From Flavihumibacter fluvii (GTDB lineage: Bacteria; Bacteroidota; Bacteroidia; Chitinophagales; Chitinophagaceae), in the NCBI RefSeq assembly GCF_018595675.2, contig NZ_CP092333.1, positions 3,682,001-3,746,000 of the forward strand: DNA of 64,000 nt, in the 5' to 3' direction. Positions 53,186-61,879 of the stretch are shown piece by piece. Under the pieces are notes generated by a model. That model was not told the DNA's origin, made no database searches, and saw only the letters and a list, made by a program, of their open reading frames with translations. Each line of letters starts with the position of its first letter. Position 1 is the stretch's first letter. The position numbers and the translations under genes are program-made.

Positions 53186-53692
53186 ATGGCAAAATCAAAT
53201 AAATCAACGAAAAAAAAGGAAAGGCGGTTAAAGCTTAAGAAAGTTGTGGCACCGTGGACCGAAGAAAAATTATCCCGGGTAAAAGCTTTTCTCGAAAAGG
53301 AAAATAAAATGCCCATCCATGCAAAAGATAGGATGTCTGCCCTGATGAGTATCCAGTATCGGATGGAATATTACCTGTTGACCCCAAATTCCGAAATCAG
53401 TAAAATCCGAACCCTGGAAGAATTCCTGGCTGCTTTCCTGAAAACCCTCAATATCCCCTTTAAACTATTTGCCCTCAGCATTGACACAACTGATGCAAAC
53501 CTGAAAAAATACCTTACGGGTACCCGAAAATTCAATACTGACCTGGCCATGAAATTTGGGGCATTTTTTCATATTCCGCCTGAATTATGGTTGAATATCC
53601 AGGTAAAAAATGACATTGTCAGGCTGCAGGAAGAAAAGAAACTACGTAAATCCTATGAGCAGTACAATTATGAAAACCTGCTCCGGGTTTAA
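53186..53692 (+). CDS. HigA-like XRE-family protein without adjacent toxin
   Basis: A 168-residue protein. The basic N-terminal 25 residues (KSNKSTKKKERRLKLKK) precede a helical region, and residues about 85-150 form a Cro/C1-type helix-turn-helix: LFALSIDTTDANLKKYLTG, KFNTDLAMKFGAFF and the HigA-like ending HIPPELWLNIQVKNDI. HigA antitoxins normally follow a higB toxin gene, but no such gene is within several kilobases; the neighbours are the glycolate-oxidase-like fusion and a small secreted protein. A perfect palindrome upstream suggests autoregulation. Toxin neutralisation here would be speculation. Confidence 0.75.
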   Translation: MAKSNKSTKKKERRLKLKKVVAPWTEEKLSRVKAFLEKENKMPIHAKDRMSALMSIQYRMEYYLLTPNSEISKIRTLEEFLAAFLKTLNIPFKLFALSIDTTDANLKKYLTGTRKFNTDLAMKFGAFFHIPPELWLNIQVKNDIVRLQEEKKLRKSYEQYNYENLLRV

Positions 53693-53703
53693 AATGGAGG
53701 TAC

Positions 53704-53731
53704 AAAAAAAGGACCAGCCAAAGGCCGGTCC
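53704..53731 (-). terminator. Intrinsic terminator of the small secreted protein gene
   Basis: On the minus strand GGACCGGCC and GGCTGGTCC form a 9-pair stem (one mismatch) with a 3-base loop, followed by seven T (53704-53710). It is about 26 bases beyond the stop codon, the best terminator in the window. Confidence 0.7.
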
Positions 53732-53757
53732 CGGGACCAAAACGACTACTGTTTATA

Positions 53758-54075
53758 TTATTTCTCTAAAATAATTTCTGCCACTTCTGTAGCCTGGCCT
53801 TCCGCTACGGAAATGCCTTCTTTTGCCGCATTCTTAAACGGTGGTTTTGCTTCAATGACCAGTTTATAAATTCCGGCCTTTGCACCAGGGATCTCATACA
53901 TACCATTATCGATCGGCGCTTTCAGGGTGTCGGTTGCTGACATCGCCCAGGCTTGAACTGCACCTTCTGCAGGACTAACTTTACCCTTAATTGATCCGGT
54001 ATCGATTGAAGTAAATGCGAAAAATCCGGCTGTTGCAATACCTAAGGCCATCAGGCTCAATTTCATCTGTTTCAT
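53758..54075 (-). CDS. Small secreted protein with carboxypeptidase-regulatory-like domain
   Basis: A 105-residue exported protein. Signal peptide at 1-25 (MKQMKLSLMALGIATAGFF region), then one beta-sandwich: IKGKVSPAEGAVQAWAM, MYEIPGAKAGIYKLVIEA, and TEVAEIILEK. This is the CarboxypepD_reg-like domain alone. A longer reading from 22 codons upstream lacks a signal peptide at its start, so the ATG giving MKQMKLS is preferred. It ends in a strong hairpin terminator. Function unknown. Confidence 0.75.
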   Translation of the reverse strand: MKQMKLSLMALGIATAGFFAFTSIDTGSIKGKVSPAEGAVQAWAMSATDTLKAPIDNGMYEIPGAKAGIYKLVIEAKPPFKNAAKEGISVAEGQATEVAEIILEK

Positions 54076-54250
54076 AAACGTTTTTTTTAAATATTGGAAA
54101 AATGTCCGGCAATAACTTACTGCCTTAACCCTATTATTCAATCATCATGCCACCGGACTATCATAAAATGTTAATGGAAGGCCGATCTCCCCTAAAGCGC
54201 TGTCTTTAAGGACCTTCTGCATATGTTAAGGTCTTCATTCTTTCTTTTCC

Positions 54251-54258
54251 TACCTTTA
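54251..54258 (+). promoter_or_regulatory. -7-like element of polA
   Basis: TACCTTTA matches TAnnTTTG in seven of eight bases and ends 4 bases before the polA ATG. Very short leaders of this type are common in Bacteroidota. Upstream TTG is not obvious, so support is modest. Confidence 0.35.
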
Positions 54259-54262
54259 ACTG

Positions 54263-57097
54263 ATGGACAAACGCCTCTTCCTCCTCGATGCCATGGCCTT
54301 GATTTTCAGGGCTTATTACGCGCTGATACGCAGTCCGCGGATTACTTCACAAGGTAAAAACACCAACGCCCAGTTCGGATTCACCAATGCGCTGCTGGAA
54401 CTGATCAACAACCGCAAACCCTCACATATGGCGGTTTGCTTCGATACCCACGCCCCAACAGAGCGACATACTGATTTTGTGGATTATAAAGCCAACCGGC
54501 AGGAAGCACCCGAAGACCTGATCCTTGCGATCCCCGATATTAAAAAAATCATCCGCGGTTTCAATATACCAGTAATGGAACTGGATGGCTTCGAAGCCGA
54601 TGACGTGGTAGGTACACTCAGTAAACAGGCAGCAAAAGCCGGTTATGAGGTTTTTATGGTAACACCAGATAAAGATTACGGACAACTGGTTTCTGATAGG
54701 ATCAAAATTTATAAACCCGGCTACCAGGGCGGCGATATCGAGATAATGGGCCCCGATGAGGTTTGTGCAAAATGGAATATCAAATCAGTAGATCAGGTCA
54801 TCGATATCCTTGGACTCATGGGGGATGCAGTCGACAACATTCCTGGCATTCCCGGTGTGGGGGAAAAAACTGCCGCCAAATTGCTGGCCGAATATGGTAC
54901 CCTGGAGAATGTTATCGCTAACGCAGATAATATCAAGGGTGCGCTGGGAGAAAAAGTACGGAGTGGTAAGGATTCAGCCATCATGAGTAAAAAACTCGCT
55001 ACCATCATTACCAATGTACCTGTGGAATTCCACGAAGAAGACTTCCGCCTGAAGGACTGGAACAAAGAGGCATTAAAGGAAGTGTTCTCCGAACTTGAGT
55101 TCCGCACTTTCGCCAAAAGGGTATTGGGGGAAGAACTTCCGGCCTCTACCACCCAAACAGCACCGGTGGGCATTCAGACCGACCTTTTTGGAAATGTGGT
55201 TGAATCTGCTGCTGCTGCAAAATTAGCCGGCAATGGTGATAACCAGGATGTTGAAACCGATGCTATAGTTGCTGTTGATAAAAATATCGGCAATACGCCC
55301 CACCACTATGAATCAATCGAAGGGGAAGATGCCATTGCAGCCCTGGTGAAAAAATTGTCCGCATCAGGTGAGATCTGCTTCGATACAGAAACCACCAATA
55401 TTGATGCCAACGATGCCGAACTGGTTGGACTCAGTTTTGCCACCCGCGAACACGAAGCCTGGTATGTGCCTTGTCCACCCGACCAAACTGCCACCAAAAA
55501 GATCCTCATTCATTTCGGCCCGTTATTTAATGATCCAAATAAAACCTGGATCGGCCAGAACATTAAATATGACCTCCTGGTACTGAAATGGTACGGCATT
55601 GATATTACAGGTAATTTATTCGATACCATGCTGGCGCATTATGTAATTGAACCAGAAGGCAAGCGTGGAATGGACGTACTGAGCGCCAAATACCTGGGCT
55701 ATGAACCTGTACATATTGAAGAACTGATCGGGAAAAAAGGAAAGAACCAGGGTAATATGCGGGATGTAGAGCCCGATAAGATCAAGGAATATGCTGCCGA
55801 AGACGCGGACATTACGCTCCAGCTGAAACACCGGTTTACCCCGCTTCTAAAGCAACTTGAAGTAGTGAAAGTCTTCGAGAAAGTGGAGAACCCACTTGTA
55901 AAAGTGCTCGCTGATATGGAGTTTGAAGGTATTAAAGTGGATACTGAATTCTTAAAAGATTATTCAAAGGAATTAGACCGTGAAGCCAAAACTGCCGAAG
56001 AACGGGTTTACCAACAGGCTGGGGTGCGATTCAACCTCGCCTCGCCCAAACAATTGGGAGAAGTGCTGTTTGATAAATTAAAGATCGATCCCAAAGCTAA
56101 AAAAACCAAGACCGGGCAATATGCCACCGGGGAAGATGTTCTGGCCAAACTGGCTTTACAGAACCCTATCGTAGATGATATTCTCGCCTTCCGGGAACTG
56201 ACTAAATTAAAATCCACCTATGTTGATGCATTGCCACTGATGATCAACAGGAAAACAGGCCGCGTACATACTTCTTATGCGCAGGCTGTGGCAGTTACCG
56301 GCCGGCTTTCCAGCAACAATCCCAACCTGCAGAATATCCCGGTCCGGACAGAGCGCGGCCGTGAAATCCGGAAAGCCTTTATTCCACGCGATGAAAACCA
56401 CATTTTGTTATCTGCTGACTATTCGCAAATTGAATTACGTATCGTCGCTGCTATTAGCGGCGACCCCAATATGTGTGAAGCATTCCGCCTTGGTAAAGAC
56501 ATCCATACTGCTACAGCTGCTAAAGTTTATGGTATTGAAGAATCGGAGGTAACCAAGGACCAGCGCAGAAAAGCAAAAAGTGTCAACTTTGGGATCATAT
56601 ACGGTCAGGGTGCATTCGGGTTAGCCGATAACCTGGGTATCAGCCGGACTGAAGCCAAATTGATCATTGATAATTACAAGAAAGAATTCAGTGGTATATC
56701 AAGGTATATGGACGAGACCATAAATTTCGCCAAGGAAAAGGGTTATGTTGAAACCTTGATGGGTCGGAAACGCTGGTTGCGTGATATTAATTCCTCCAAC
56801 TTCACAGTACGTGGATTTGCTGAACGGAATGCCATTAACTCGCCGATACAGGGTACCGCTGCCGATATGATCAAACTCGCCATGACGGCCATGCATGCCA
56901 CAATAAAAAAGGAAAAACTCAAAAGTAAAATGATCCTGCAAGTGCATGACGAACTTGTATTTGACGCTCTTCATGAAGAGGCAGATATATTAAAACCCCT
57001 GATTGTGGAATGTATGCAAAACGCCCTGCCGCTACCTAATGATGTACCCGTAATAGCAGAAGTTGGACAGGGCAATAACTGGCTTGTAGCGCATTAA
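54263..57097 (+). CDS. polA: DNA polymerase I
   Basis: A 944-residue family A polymerase for gap filling and primer removal. The 5'-3' nuclease domain fills residues 1-290 (LLDAMALIFRAYYAL, DGFEADDVVGTL, GDAVDNIPGIPGVGEKTA). The 3'-5' exonuclease domain (about 345-540) keeps the catalytic CFDTETTN, so proofreading should be active. The polymerase domain has DYSQIELRIVAA (motif A), RRKAKSVNFGIIYG (motif B) and QVHDELVFD (motif C). Length is in the normal range. Confidence 0.96.
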   Translation: MDKRLFLLDAMALIFRAYYALIRSPRITSQGKNTNAQFGFTNALLELINNRKPSHMAVCFDTHAPTERHTDFVDYKANRQEAPEDLILAIPDIKKIIRGFNIPVMELDGFEADDVVGTLSKQAAKAGYEVFMVTPDKDYGQLVSDRIKIYKPGYQGGDIEIMGPDEVCAKWNIKSVDQVIDILGLMGDAVDNIPGIPGVGEKTAAKLLAEYGTLENVIANADNIKGALGEKVRSGKDSAIMSKKLATIITNVPVEFHEEDFRLKDWNKEALKEVFSELEFRTFAKRVLGEELPASTTQTAPVGIQTDLFGNVVESAAAAKLAGNGDNQDVETDAIVAVDKNIGNTPHHYESIEGEDAIAALVKKLSASGEICFDTETTNIDANDAELVGLSFATREHEAWYVPCPPDQTATKKILIHFGPLFNDPNKTWIGQNIKYDLLVLKWYGIDITGNLFDTMLAHYVIEPEGKRGMDVLSAKYLGYEPVHIEELIGKKGKNQGNMRDVEPDKIKEYAAEDADITLQLKHRFTPLLKQLEVVKVFEKVENPLVKVLADMEFEGIKVDTEFLKDYSKELDREAKTAEERVYQQAGVRFNLASPKQLGEVLFDKLKIDPKAKKTKTGQYATGEDVLAKLALQNPIVDDILAFRELTKLKSTYVDALPLMINRKTGRVHTSYAQAVAVTGRLSSNNPNLQNIPVRTERGREIRKAFIPRDENHILLSADYSQIELRIVAAISGDPNMCEAFRLGKDIHTATAAKVYGIEESEVTKDQRRKAKSVNFGIIYGQGAFGLADNLGISRTEAKLIIDNYKKEFSGISRYMDETINFAKEKGYVETLMGRKRWLRDINSSNFTVRGFAERNAINSPIQGTAADMIKLAMTAMHATIKKEKLKSKMILQVHDELVFDALHEEADILKPLIVECMQNALPLPNDVPVIAEVGQGNNWLVAH

Positions 57098-57136
57098 TGA
57101 GCTTAGTCAACAGTATGCCCATAAAAAATAAACAAG

Positions 57137-57889
57137 ATGGACTGGTCGCCATATTTCTTTATAGCACAATTGATCGGTACCCGGTACTTTGTCTTTGCAG
57201 GCATTGCATTCCTGCTGGCCTACGTATTATTTCGCAAAAAGGTACAGGGTAAGAAAATTCAGGCGAAGTTCCCGCAACAAAAAGATTACCTGCGCGAGAT
57301 CAGTTACTCTGTCATCACAATATTAATTTTCGCCGCTGTCCCGGTGCTGATTATTTACAACGACAGCATACGGCCATTCACACAATACTATACTGATATC
57401 AACAAGCACGGACAGCTCTATTTTTATAGTGCCTTTATTATTATGCTGTTTGTGCATGATACCTATTTTTACTGGACACACCGGCTCATGCACCATCCGG
57501 CAATCTTTAAATATTTTCATCTCGTCCACCATAAATCAACCAACCCCTCGCCCTGGGCAGCCTATGCATTCCATCCACTTGAAGCCATTGTTGAAGCAGG
57601 TGTGGTTGTCGTATTCCTCCTCATTATGCCAATTCATAAATTGCACCTGGGCTTGTTTTTCCTCTTTATGATCATATACAATGTGTATGGCCACCTTGGC
57701 TATGAATTGTATCCAAAATGGTTCAGCCGGCATTATATTGGCAAATGGATCAATACATCGGTCAACCATAACCAGCATCATCAATATTTCAAAGGGAACT
57801 ATGGTTTGTATTTTTTGTTTTGGGACAGGATAATGGGAACGATCAGGCCAGACTATGAAACTTTTTTTGAAGACGTAAAATCGAAATAA
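57137..57889 (+). CDS. Sterol desaturase / fatty acid hydroxylase family protein
   Basis: A 250-residue membrane di-iron enzyme of the FA_hydroxylase family, with four or five helices. Histidine boxes: HDTYFYWTHRLMHH, HLVHHKSTNPSPW and HNQHHQYF, which together supply the eight or so iron ligands. Members hydroxylate or desaturate lipids such as sterols, carotenoids or sphingolipids; the substrate is not clear here. It follows polA by 39 bases and overlaps the DsbA-like gene by one base (TAATG), so it is likely co-transcribed with it. Confidence 0.9.
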   Translation: MDWSPYFFIAQLIGTRYFVFAGIAFLLAYVLFRKKVQGKKIQAKFPQQKDYLREISYSVITILIFAAVPVLIIYNDSIRPFTQYYTDINKHGQLYFYSAFIIMLFVHDTYFYWTHRLMHHPAIFKYFHLVHHKSTNPSPWAAYAFHPLEAIVEAGVVVVFLLIMPIHKLHLGLFFLFMIIYNVYGHLGYELYPKWFSRHYIGKWINTSVNHNQHHQYFKGNYGLYFLFWDRIMGTIRPDYETFFEDVKSK

Positions 57890-58542
57890 TGACCCCAACG
57901 ATATATTATTGTTATGATGCTTATTGCGGCTGGTGCTATGGATTTAGTCCGGTTATAAAACAACTCGCCGAACTCTACGGCGATCGGATGGCTTTTGAAG
58001 TGCTGTCCGGGGGCATGATATTACCCGAAAAGCCCCGTCATATAAGTGCTGTAGCGGGTTATATCAGTGAGGCTTATAAAATCGTAGAAGAAACCACCGG
58101 TGTACAATTTGGTCCCGATTACCTCTGGCATATTTTTAATCCTGACCAAAGTGACTGGTACCCGAATTCTGAGAAACCTGCCATTGCTCTCTGCATCTTC
58201 AAAGAGTATTTCCCGGAACGGCAGGTTGAATTTGCAGCCGACCTTCAATATGCATTACACTTTGAAGGCCGTGACCTTTGTGACAATGCGTCTTATAGTC
58301 ACCTGCTCGAAAAATATAATTTTGATGAGAAAGATTTCTTTGACCGGCTTGCCAGTGAAGAATACAAGGAAAAAGCCTACTATGAATTTGCGCTGTGTAA
58401 ACAACTTCAGGTGAATGGTTATCCCAGTGTTTTGATACAGGTTAGTGAGACCAAATTCTTTTTATTGTCACGTGGCTATTCCGACCTCAATGCAATGGTA
58501 CAGAGGATAGAAGCCGTTTTGGCTGACCTCAATAAAAACTGA
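57889..58542 (+). CDS. DsbA-family (FrnE-like) thioredoxin-fold protein, cytoplasmic
   Basis: A 217-residue DsbA-like protein without signal peptide. The active site is CGWC (Cys13-Gly-Trp-Cys16) in YYCYDAYCGWCYGF, and an extra Cys8 lies close by. The helical insertion (PRHISAVAGYISEAYKIVEE) and later NGYPSVLIQ cis-Pro segment agree with the fold. Cytoplasmic members act as oxidoreductases or disulfide isomerases, or bind glutathione-type substrates. It starts one base inside the stop codon of the desaturase-like gene. Confidence 0.88.
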   Translation: MTPTIYYCYDAYCGWCYGFSPVIKQLAELYGDRMAFEVLSGGMILPEKPRHISAVAGYISEAYKIVEETTGVQFGPDYLWHIFNPDQSDWYPNSEKPAIALCIFKEYFPERQVEFAADLQYALHFEGRDLCDNASYSHLLEKYNFDEKDFFDRLASEEYKEKAYYEFALCKQLQVNGYPSVLIQVSETKFFLLSRGYSDLNAMVQRIEAVLADLNKN

Positions 58543-58577
58543 GTTATCCCGCATTGTTATTGGTAGGAACACCCTTC

Positions 58578-58605
58578 AGGTTTAGGCCTGGATCCAACCT
58601 TGTTT
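58578..58605 (+). terminator. Weak hairpin between convergent genes
   Basis: AGGTT (58578-58582) and AACCT (58596-58600) can pair, and TGTTTT follows. It sits about 36 bases after the stop codon of the DsbA-like gene and near the end of the converging SRPBCC gene. Confidence 0.25.
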
Positions 58606-58612
58606 TAATGTA

Positions 58613-59116
58613 TCAGGCATTTATCATATTCTGCAGGTGCTCATCCCTGTTCCTGAGGTCAATGCCACCTTCCAGTATGCTTTTTAGATTAGTTAAGTAG
58701 AAGGTCCAACCCGTCCTGCAGCCGATATGCCAGGTAAATTTTCCTTTATCATCGGTGGGTATTTCAGTCTGTTCCAACTCTACAATTTGTTCTTCCCCGG
58801 CTAGCAGAATCCTTACTGTGCAGTTTCCCGCCTGGCCAAAACTGAACTTAAAAAGGTCGTGGCCATTTGCTTCCAGGATTTCGCCATGCTCAACCGTTTC
58901 ATCAGGCCAGCCGTGCCAAAGAAAAGTATACCGATCACCAATACCGGCAAAATCATGGTCAGCTAAAAGGGATCCGTCTGGCCGTGCAAACTCGCAAGAG
59001 CGCAGGAACCAGGATTCCATTCCCGCCCTCGTAGCCCAGGCTGCATATAACTGTTGCCGCTGTGAGCGGATATTGATCCTTACCACAAAACGACTCCATT
59101 CATTTGCGCTGTTCAT
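58613..59116 (-). CDS. SRPBCC (AHSA1-like) domain protein
   Basis: A 167-residue START-like/AHSA1 protein with a large hydrophobic pocket. It begins RFVVRINIRSQRQQLYAAW and carries WFLRSCEFARPDG and TFLWHGWPDETVEHGEI; the C-terminal helix (WTFYLTNLKSILEGG) closes the pocket. Such proteins bind small hydrophobic ligands or act as Hsp90-co-chaperone-like domains; no function is assigned. The ATG giving MNSANEWS is used; an adjacent GTG one codon earlier is possible. It is the last of three same-strand genes (DUF1761, VOC, SRPBCC). Confidence 0.87.
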   Translation of the reverse strand: MNSANEWSRFVVRINIRSQRQQLYAAWATRAGMESWFLRSCEFARPDGSLLADHDFAGIGDRYTFLWHGWPDETVEHGEILEANGHDLFKFSFGQAGNCTVRILLAGEEQIVELEQTEIPTDDKGKFTWHIGCRTGWTFYLTNLKSILEGGIDLRNRDEHLQNMINA

Positions 59117-59126
59117 CACATTTTAT

Positions 59127-59513
59127 TTAAACAGGAATTGAATGCAACGCTACCCTATTGCCTTCAGTATCGATGAATACGCCCATAAATCCTATTTCCG
59201 GACTTATCTCTGTTTTGGGTACCACCACCTTGCCGCCTGCAGCTTCAACTTTACCCAGAACGAGTTCTACATCTGGATTGGCATTCAGGTATACTAATGT
59301 GCCATTAGCCATCGGCTGGTAAAAATCAGGCGCATACGTCAGTGCTCCTGAAATACCTGACATCATATCTTCTACAGGAAACATTCGCATCTTCAGATTG
59401 GGCATATCCATGGGTACTAATTTGACCCCCATAATGGTCTCATAAAATTTTGTTGCTCTTTCCAGATCCGTGGTTGGAATTTCAAACCAACTGATCGAAT
59501 GCAGTTTTGCCAT
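59127..59513 (-). CDS. VOC/glyoxalase-family protein
   Basis: A 128-residue VOC-fold protein of two beta-alpha-beta modules. SISWFEIPTTDLERATKFYETIMG starts the first; ALTYAPDFYQPMANGTLVYLN and DTEGNRVALHS the second. Metal ligands are not obvious beyond His5 and the end Glu/His, so it may be a binding or resistance-type VOC protein rather than a glyoxalase I. It is 10 bases upstream of the SRPBCC gene and 18 after DUF1761. Confidence 0.87.
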   Translation of the reverse strand: MAKLHSISWFEIPTTDLERATKFYETIMGVKLVPMDMPNLKMRMFPVEDMMSGISGALTYAPDFYQPMANGTLVYLNANPDVELVLGKVEAAGGKVVVPKTEISPEIGFMGVFIDTEGNRVALHSIPV

Positions 59514-59531
59514 ATTATTATTATTATTTAG

Positions 59532-59945
59532 TTATCGCCATAATCCTATAATGGCACCCATCAGCGTTAATGCCACAACACTATATCCACCATTAATTAA
59601 AATATGCCGCCAGGTCTTTAATTCAAAAAGACTATGGATCGCTATCGCACAAAATGTCCATATCCCCGCCAGGAAACCTGCTGTTGTACCCCAGGTAACA
59701 TCGGTTTTCATTTGCGGGGTATCAACCAGGAACATGGCGAGATTTGCTGCCATTATGAGGGAAAAAAGCGCAGTGAAACCGAAAATTTTTCCTTTGTTGC
59801 CTTTTTGGATATCAGCTTCTGAAAGTTGGCTATCTGTCATCCAGGCTTTTCCAAATAATCCCGGTGAATACCAGATGCCGCCAATCACAAAAGAAGACAA
59901 TCCGGCAACCAGTACTGCCAGCCAGTTGATTGTTGAAGTATCCAT
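59532..59945 (-). CDS. DUF1761 membrane protein
   Basis: A 137-residue protein with four membrane helices. NWLAVLVAGLSSFVIGGIWYSPGLFGKAWM is the DUF1761 hallmark (in parts: GGIWYSP, FGKAWM). The second half has LIMAANLAMFL and TAGFLAGIWTF. Function is unknown. It heads the three-gene unit, divergent from the histidine kinase gene with a 72-base gap. Confidence 0.88.
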   Translation of the reverse strand: MDTSTINWLAVLVAGLSSFVIGGIWYSPGLFGKAWMTDSQLSEADIQKGNKGKIFGFTALFSLIMAANLAMFLVDTPQMKTDVTWGTTAGFLAGIWTFCAIAIHSLFELKTWRHILINGGYSVVALTLMGAIIGLWR

Positions 59946-60017
59946 ACAAATATTTTGTATCCTAAACTATTGTCTAATTTCATACTGTCCAACTGAATCC
60001 GCCTGAAACCAGACTAA

Positions 60018-61088
60018 ATGGGAACGAATGCCATTATATCACCGACTAAGGATGCACCCCAACCAGGTCAAATGAACGATATTGGGTTCAGGGTAATCCT
60101 GATCCCTGTATTGGGTATCGTCATTCCGTTGGTTACACGCATGATCCCACATGATAAGTTGACACTATGGGAAATTAAATTCAGCTACCTGTATACGATT
60201 GGTATCGCCTGGATTATATGGCACGGAAACAGGTACCTGCTTTTTACCTTGCGCAGCTATTTCAATTGGTTTAACCACCCTATGCGAAAAATAGGGGCTT
60301 TGCTCCTGGTCATCCCCTTTTTTACCGTGCCGATCAGTGTATTACTCCTTAGCGGCTGGTACCACATTTTCCTGAAGGGTATTGTTGACTGGAATGTTGT
60401 ATTTCAAAGCACATTGATTATTCTGGTCGCAGTTATCTTTATCGTGCATGTTTACGAAACTGTTTTCCTGGTGAAGGAATCGGAATCAGAAATGCTGCGT
60501 AACACACAACTGGAGCGGGCCAGGGCTGAAGCCGCACTCGATGCACTTAAAAATCAGATTGACCCGCATTTCATTTTTAATTCTTTAAATACCTTAAGCC
60601 ACCTTATTGAAAGCGCACCGGTTAAGGCGAGGCAATTCAATGATTCGATGGCTGAGGTCTACCGCTATATATTGCAGAATAAAAGCCGGGACCTTGTTCA
60701 ATTAAGGGAGGAGATGATATTCCTGGATAACTATTTTGGGTTACTGAAAATCCGGTTTGGAACAATGATTCGGTTTGACCCGGACATTCCTGATAATGCC
60801 CTGGATGAATATCTCCTTCCACCGATTTCCTTGCAACTATTGATGGAAAATGCCATCAAACACAATGAATTCAGCCGGCAAAATGTATTGGTGATTGAAT
60901 TGAATTTAACAGGGGACGCTTTGGTCTTTTCAAATAATATTACCAAAAAAAATCAGGATCGCGACTCCAGTGGAATTGGCTTAAACAACCTGCGGGACCG
61001 ATACCTGATGGTAACCGGAATGGAAATTTCTGTGACGGAAGAGAACGGTGTGTTTTCTGTCCGCCTTCCGCTGCTAAAATTGAACTGA
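60018..61088 (+). CDS. LytS-type sensor histidine kinase
   Basis: A 356-residue membrane histidine kinase. Four helices (about 22-42, 55-75, 92-112 and 130-152) lead into a His_kinase domain with phospho-acceptor His184 in NQIDPHFIFNSLN, and a HATPase_c domain with LLMENAIKHNEF and SGIGLNNLRDRY. The N-terminal module has no named sensor domain and probably senses within the membrane. The response regulator begins 1 base after its stop, so it is a cognate pair. Confidence 0.92.
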   Translation: MGTNAIISPTKDAPQPGQMNDIGFRVILIPVLGIVIPLVTRMIPHDKLTLWEIKFSYLYTIGIAWIIWHGNRYLLFTLRSYFNWFNHPMRKIGALLLVIPFFTVPISVLLLSGWYHIFLKGIVDWNVVFQSTLIILVAVIFIVHVYETVFLVKESESEMLRNTQLERARAEAALDALKNQIDPHFIFNSLNTLSHLIESAPVKARQFNDSMAEVYRYILQNKSRDLVQLREEMIFLDNYFGLLKIRFGTMIRFDPDIPDNALDEYLLPPISLQLLMENAIKHNEFSRQNVLVIELNLTGDALVFSNNITKKNQDRDSSGIGLNNLRDRYLMVTGMEISVTEENGVFSVRLPLLKLN

Positions 61089-61089
61089 T

Positions 61090-61839
61090 ATGAAAATTCT
61101 GATCATCGAAGATGAGCAGCCAGCCGCAGCAAGGTTAATTGCAGCACTGGAGCAAACTTCCGGAAACATTGACGTGCAGGCTGTCTTAAGCAGTGTTGCG
61201 GAATCCGTAAATTGGCTGCGCAACCATGAAATGCCCGATTTGATCTTAATGGATATCGAATTAACAGATGGCCGGTCTTTTCGGATCTTCGACGAAATCA
61301 ATATTGAATGCCCGGTTATTTTTTCCACCGCTTATGATGAGTATTGGCAGGAAGCTTTTGAACATAACAGTATCGATTACCTGCTAAAACCCATTAAACC
61401 CGAAAAACTCGAAGCAGCGCTAAAAAAGTATGAAACATTAAAACTTCATTTCACGGGATCTTTTGAGCAGTTAAAAACCTGGGAACAACAACCTAAGGGC
61501 TATAAAAAAAGGTTCCTGATCAAAAGGGGGACAGACTATATATCTCTCAAAACCACTGACATAGCATATTGTTATGCCGCCCACAAGATCGTTTGCCTGG
61601 TGGATGGCCAGGGGTCAAAATACCTGCTCGACAAATCACTGGCCGACCTGGAACGGGACCTTGATCCAGCCGTTTTCTTCAGGTTGAACCGGAAATACCT
61701 GGCCAATATCAATGCCATCCTTAAACTCAAATCTCTCGGTAAGGGTAAGCTACAGGTGGAACTTTCGCCCCCGGCAGGCGAAGAAGTGGTGGTTAGTGCG
61801 GAGCAAACAGCCAGTTTTAAGGATTGGATGGATGCCTGA
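61090..61839 (+). CDS. LytTR-family response regulator
   Basis: A 249-residue regulator with a receiver domain (IIEDEQPAAARL acidic pair, phospho-Asp55 in LILMDIEL, Lys100 in YLLKPIKPE) and a LytTR DNA-binding domain (about 140-245): RFLIKRGTDYISLKTTDIAY, FFRLNRKYLANINAI and KLQVELSPPAGEEVVVS. It acts with the kinase directly upstream. Targets are unknown; LytTR sites near promoters in this window were not found. Confidence 0.93.
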   Translation: MKILIIEDEQPAAARLIAALEQTSGNIDVQAVLSSVAESVNWLRNHEMPDLILMDIELTDGRSFRIFDEINIECPVIFSTAYDEYWQEAFEHNSIDYLLKPIKPEKLEAALKKYETLKLHFTGSFEQLKTWEQQPKGYKKRFLIKRGTDYISLKTTDIAYCYAAHKIVCLVDGQGSKYLLDKSLADLERDLDPAVFFRLNRKYLANINAILKLKSLGKGKLQVELSPPAGEEVVVSAEQTASFKDWMDA

Positions 61840-61879
61840 TCATTTTTATTATCTTGCACGTCCTTTATAATCTTGAGTT

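Noticed and set aside
53186-53692. Complete toxin-antitoxin locus
   Set aside because: Only the antitoxin-like gene is present; neither neighbour resembles a HigB or RelE toxin.
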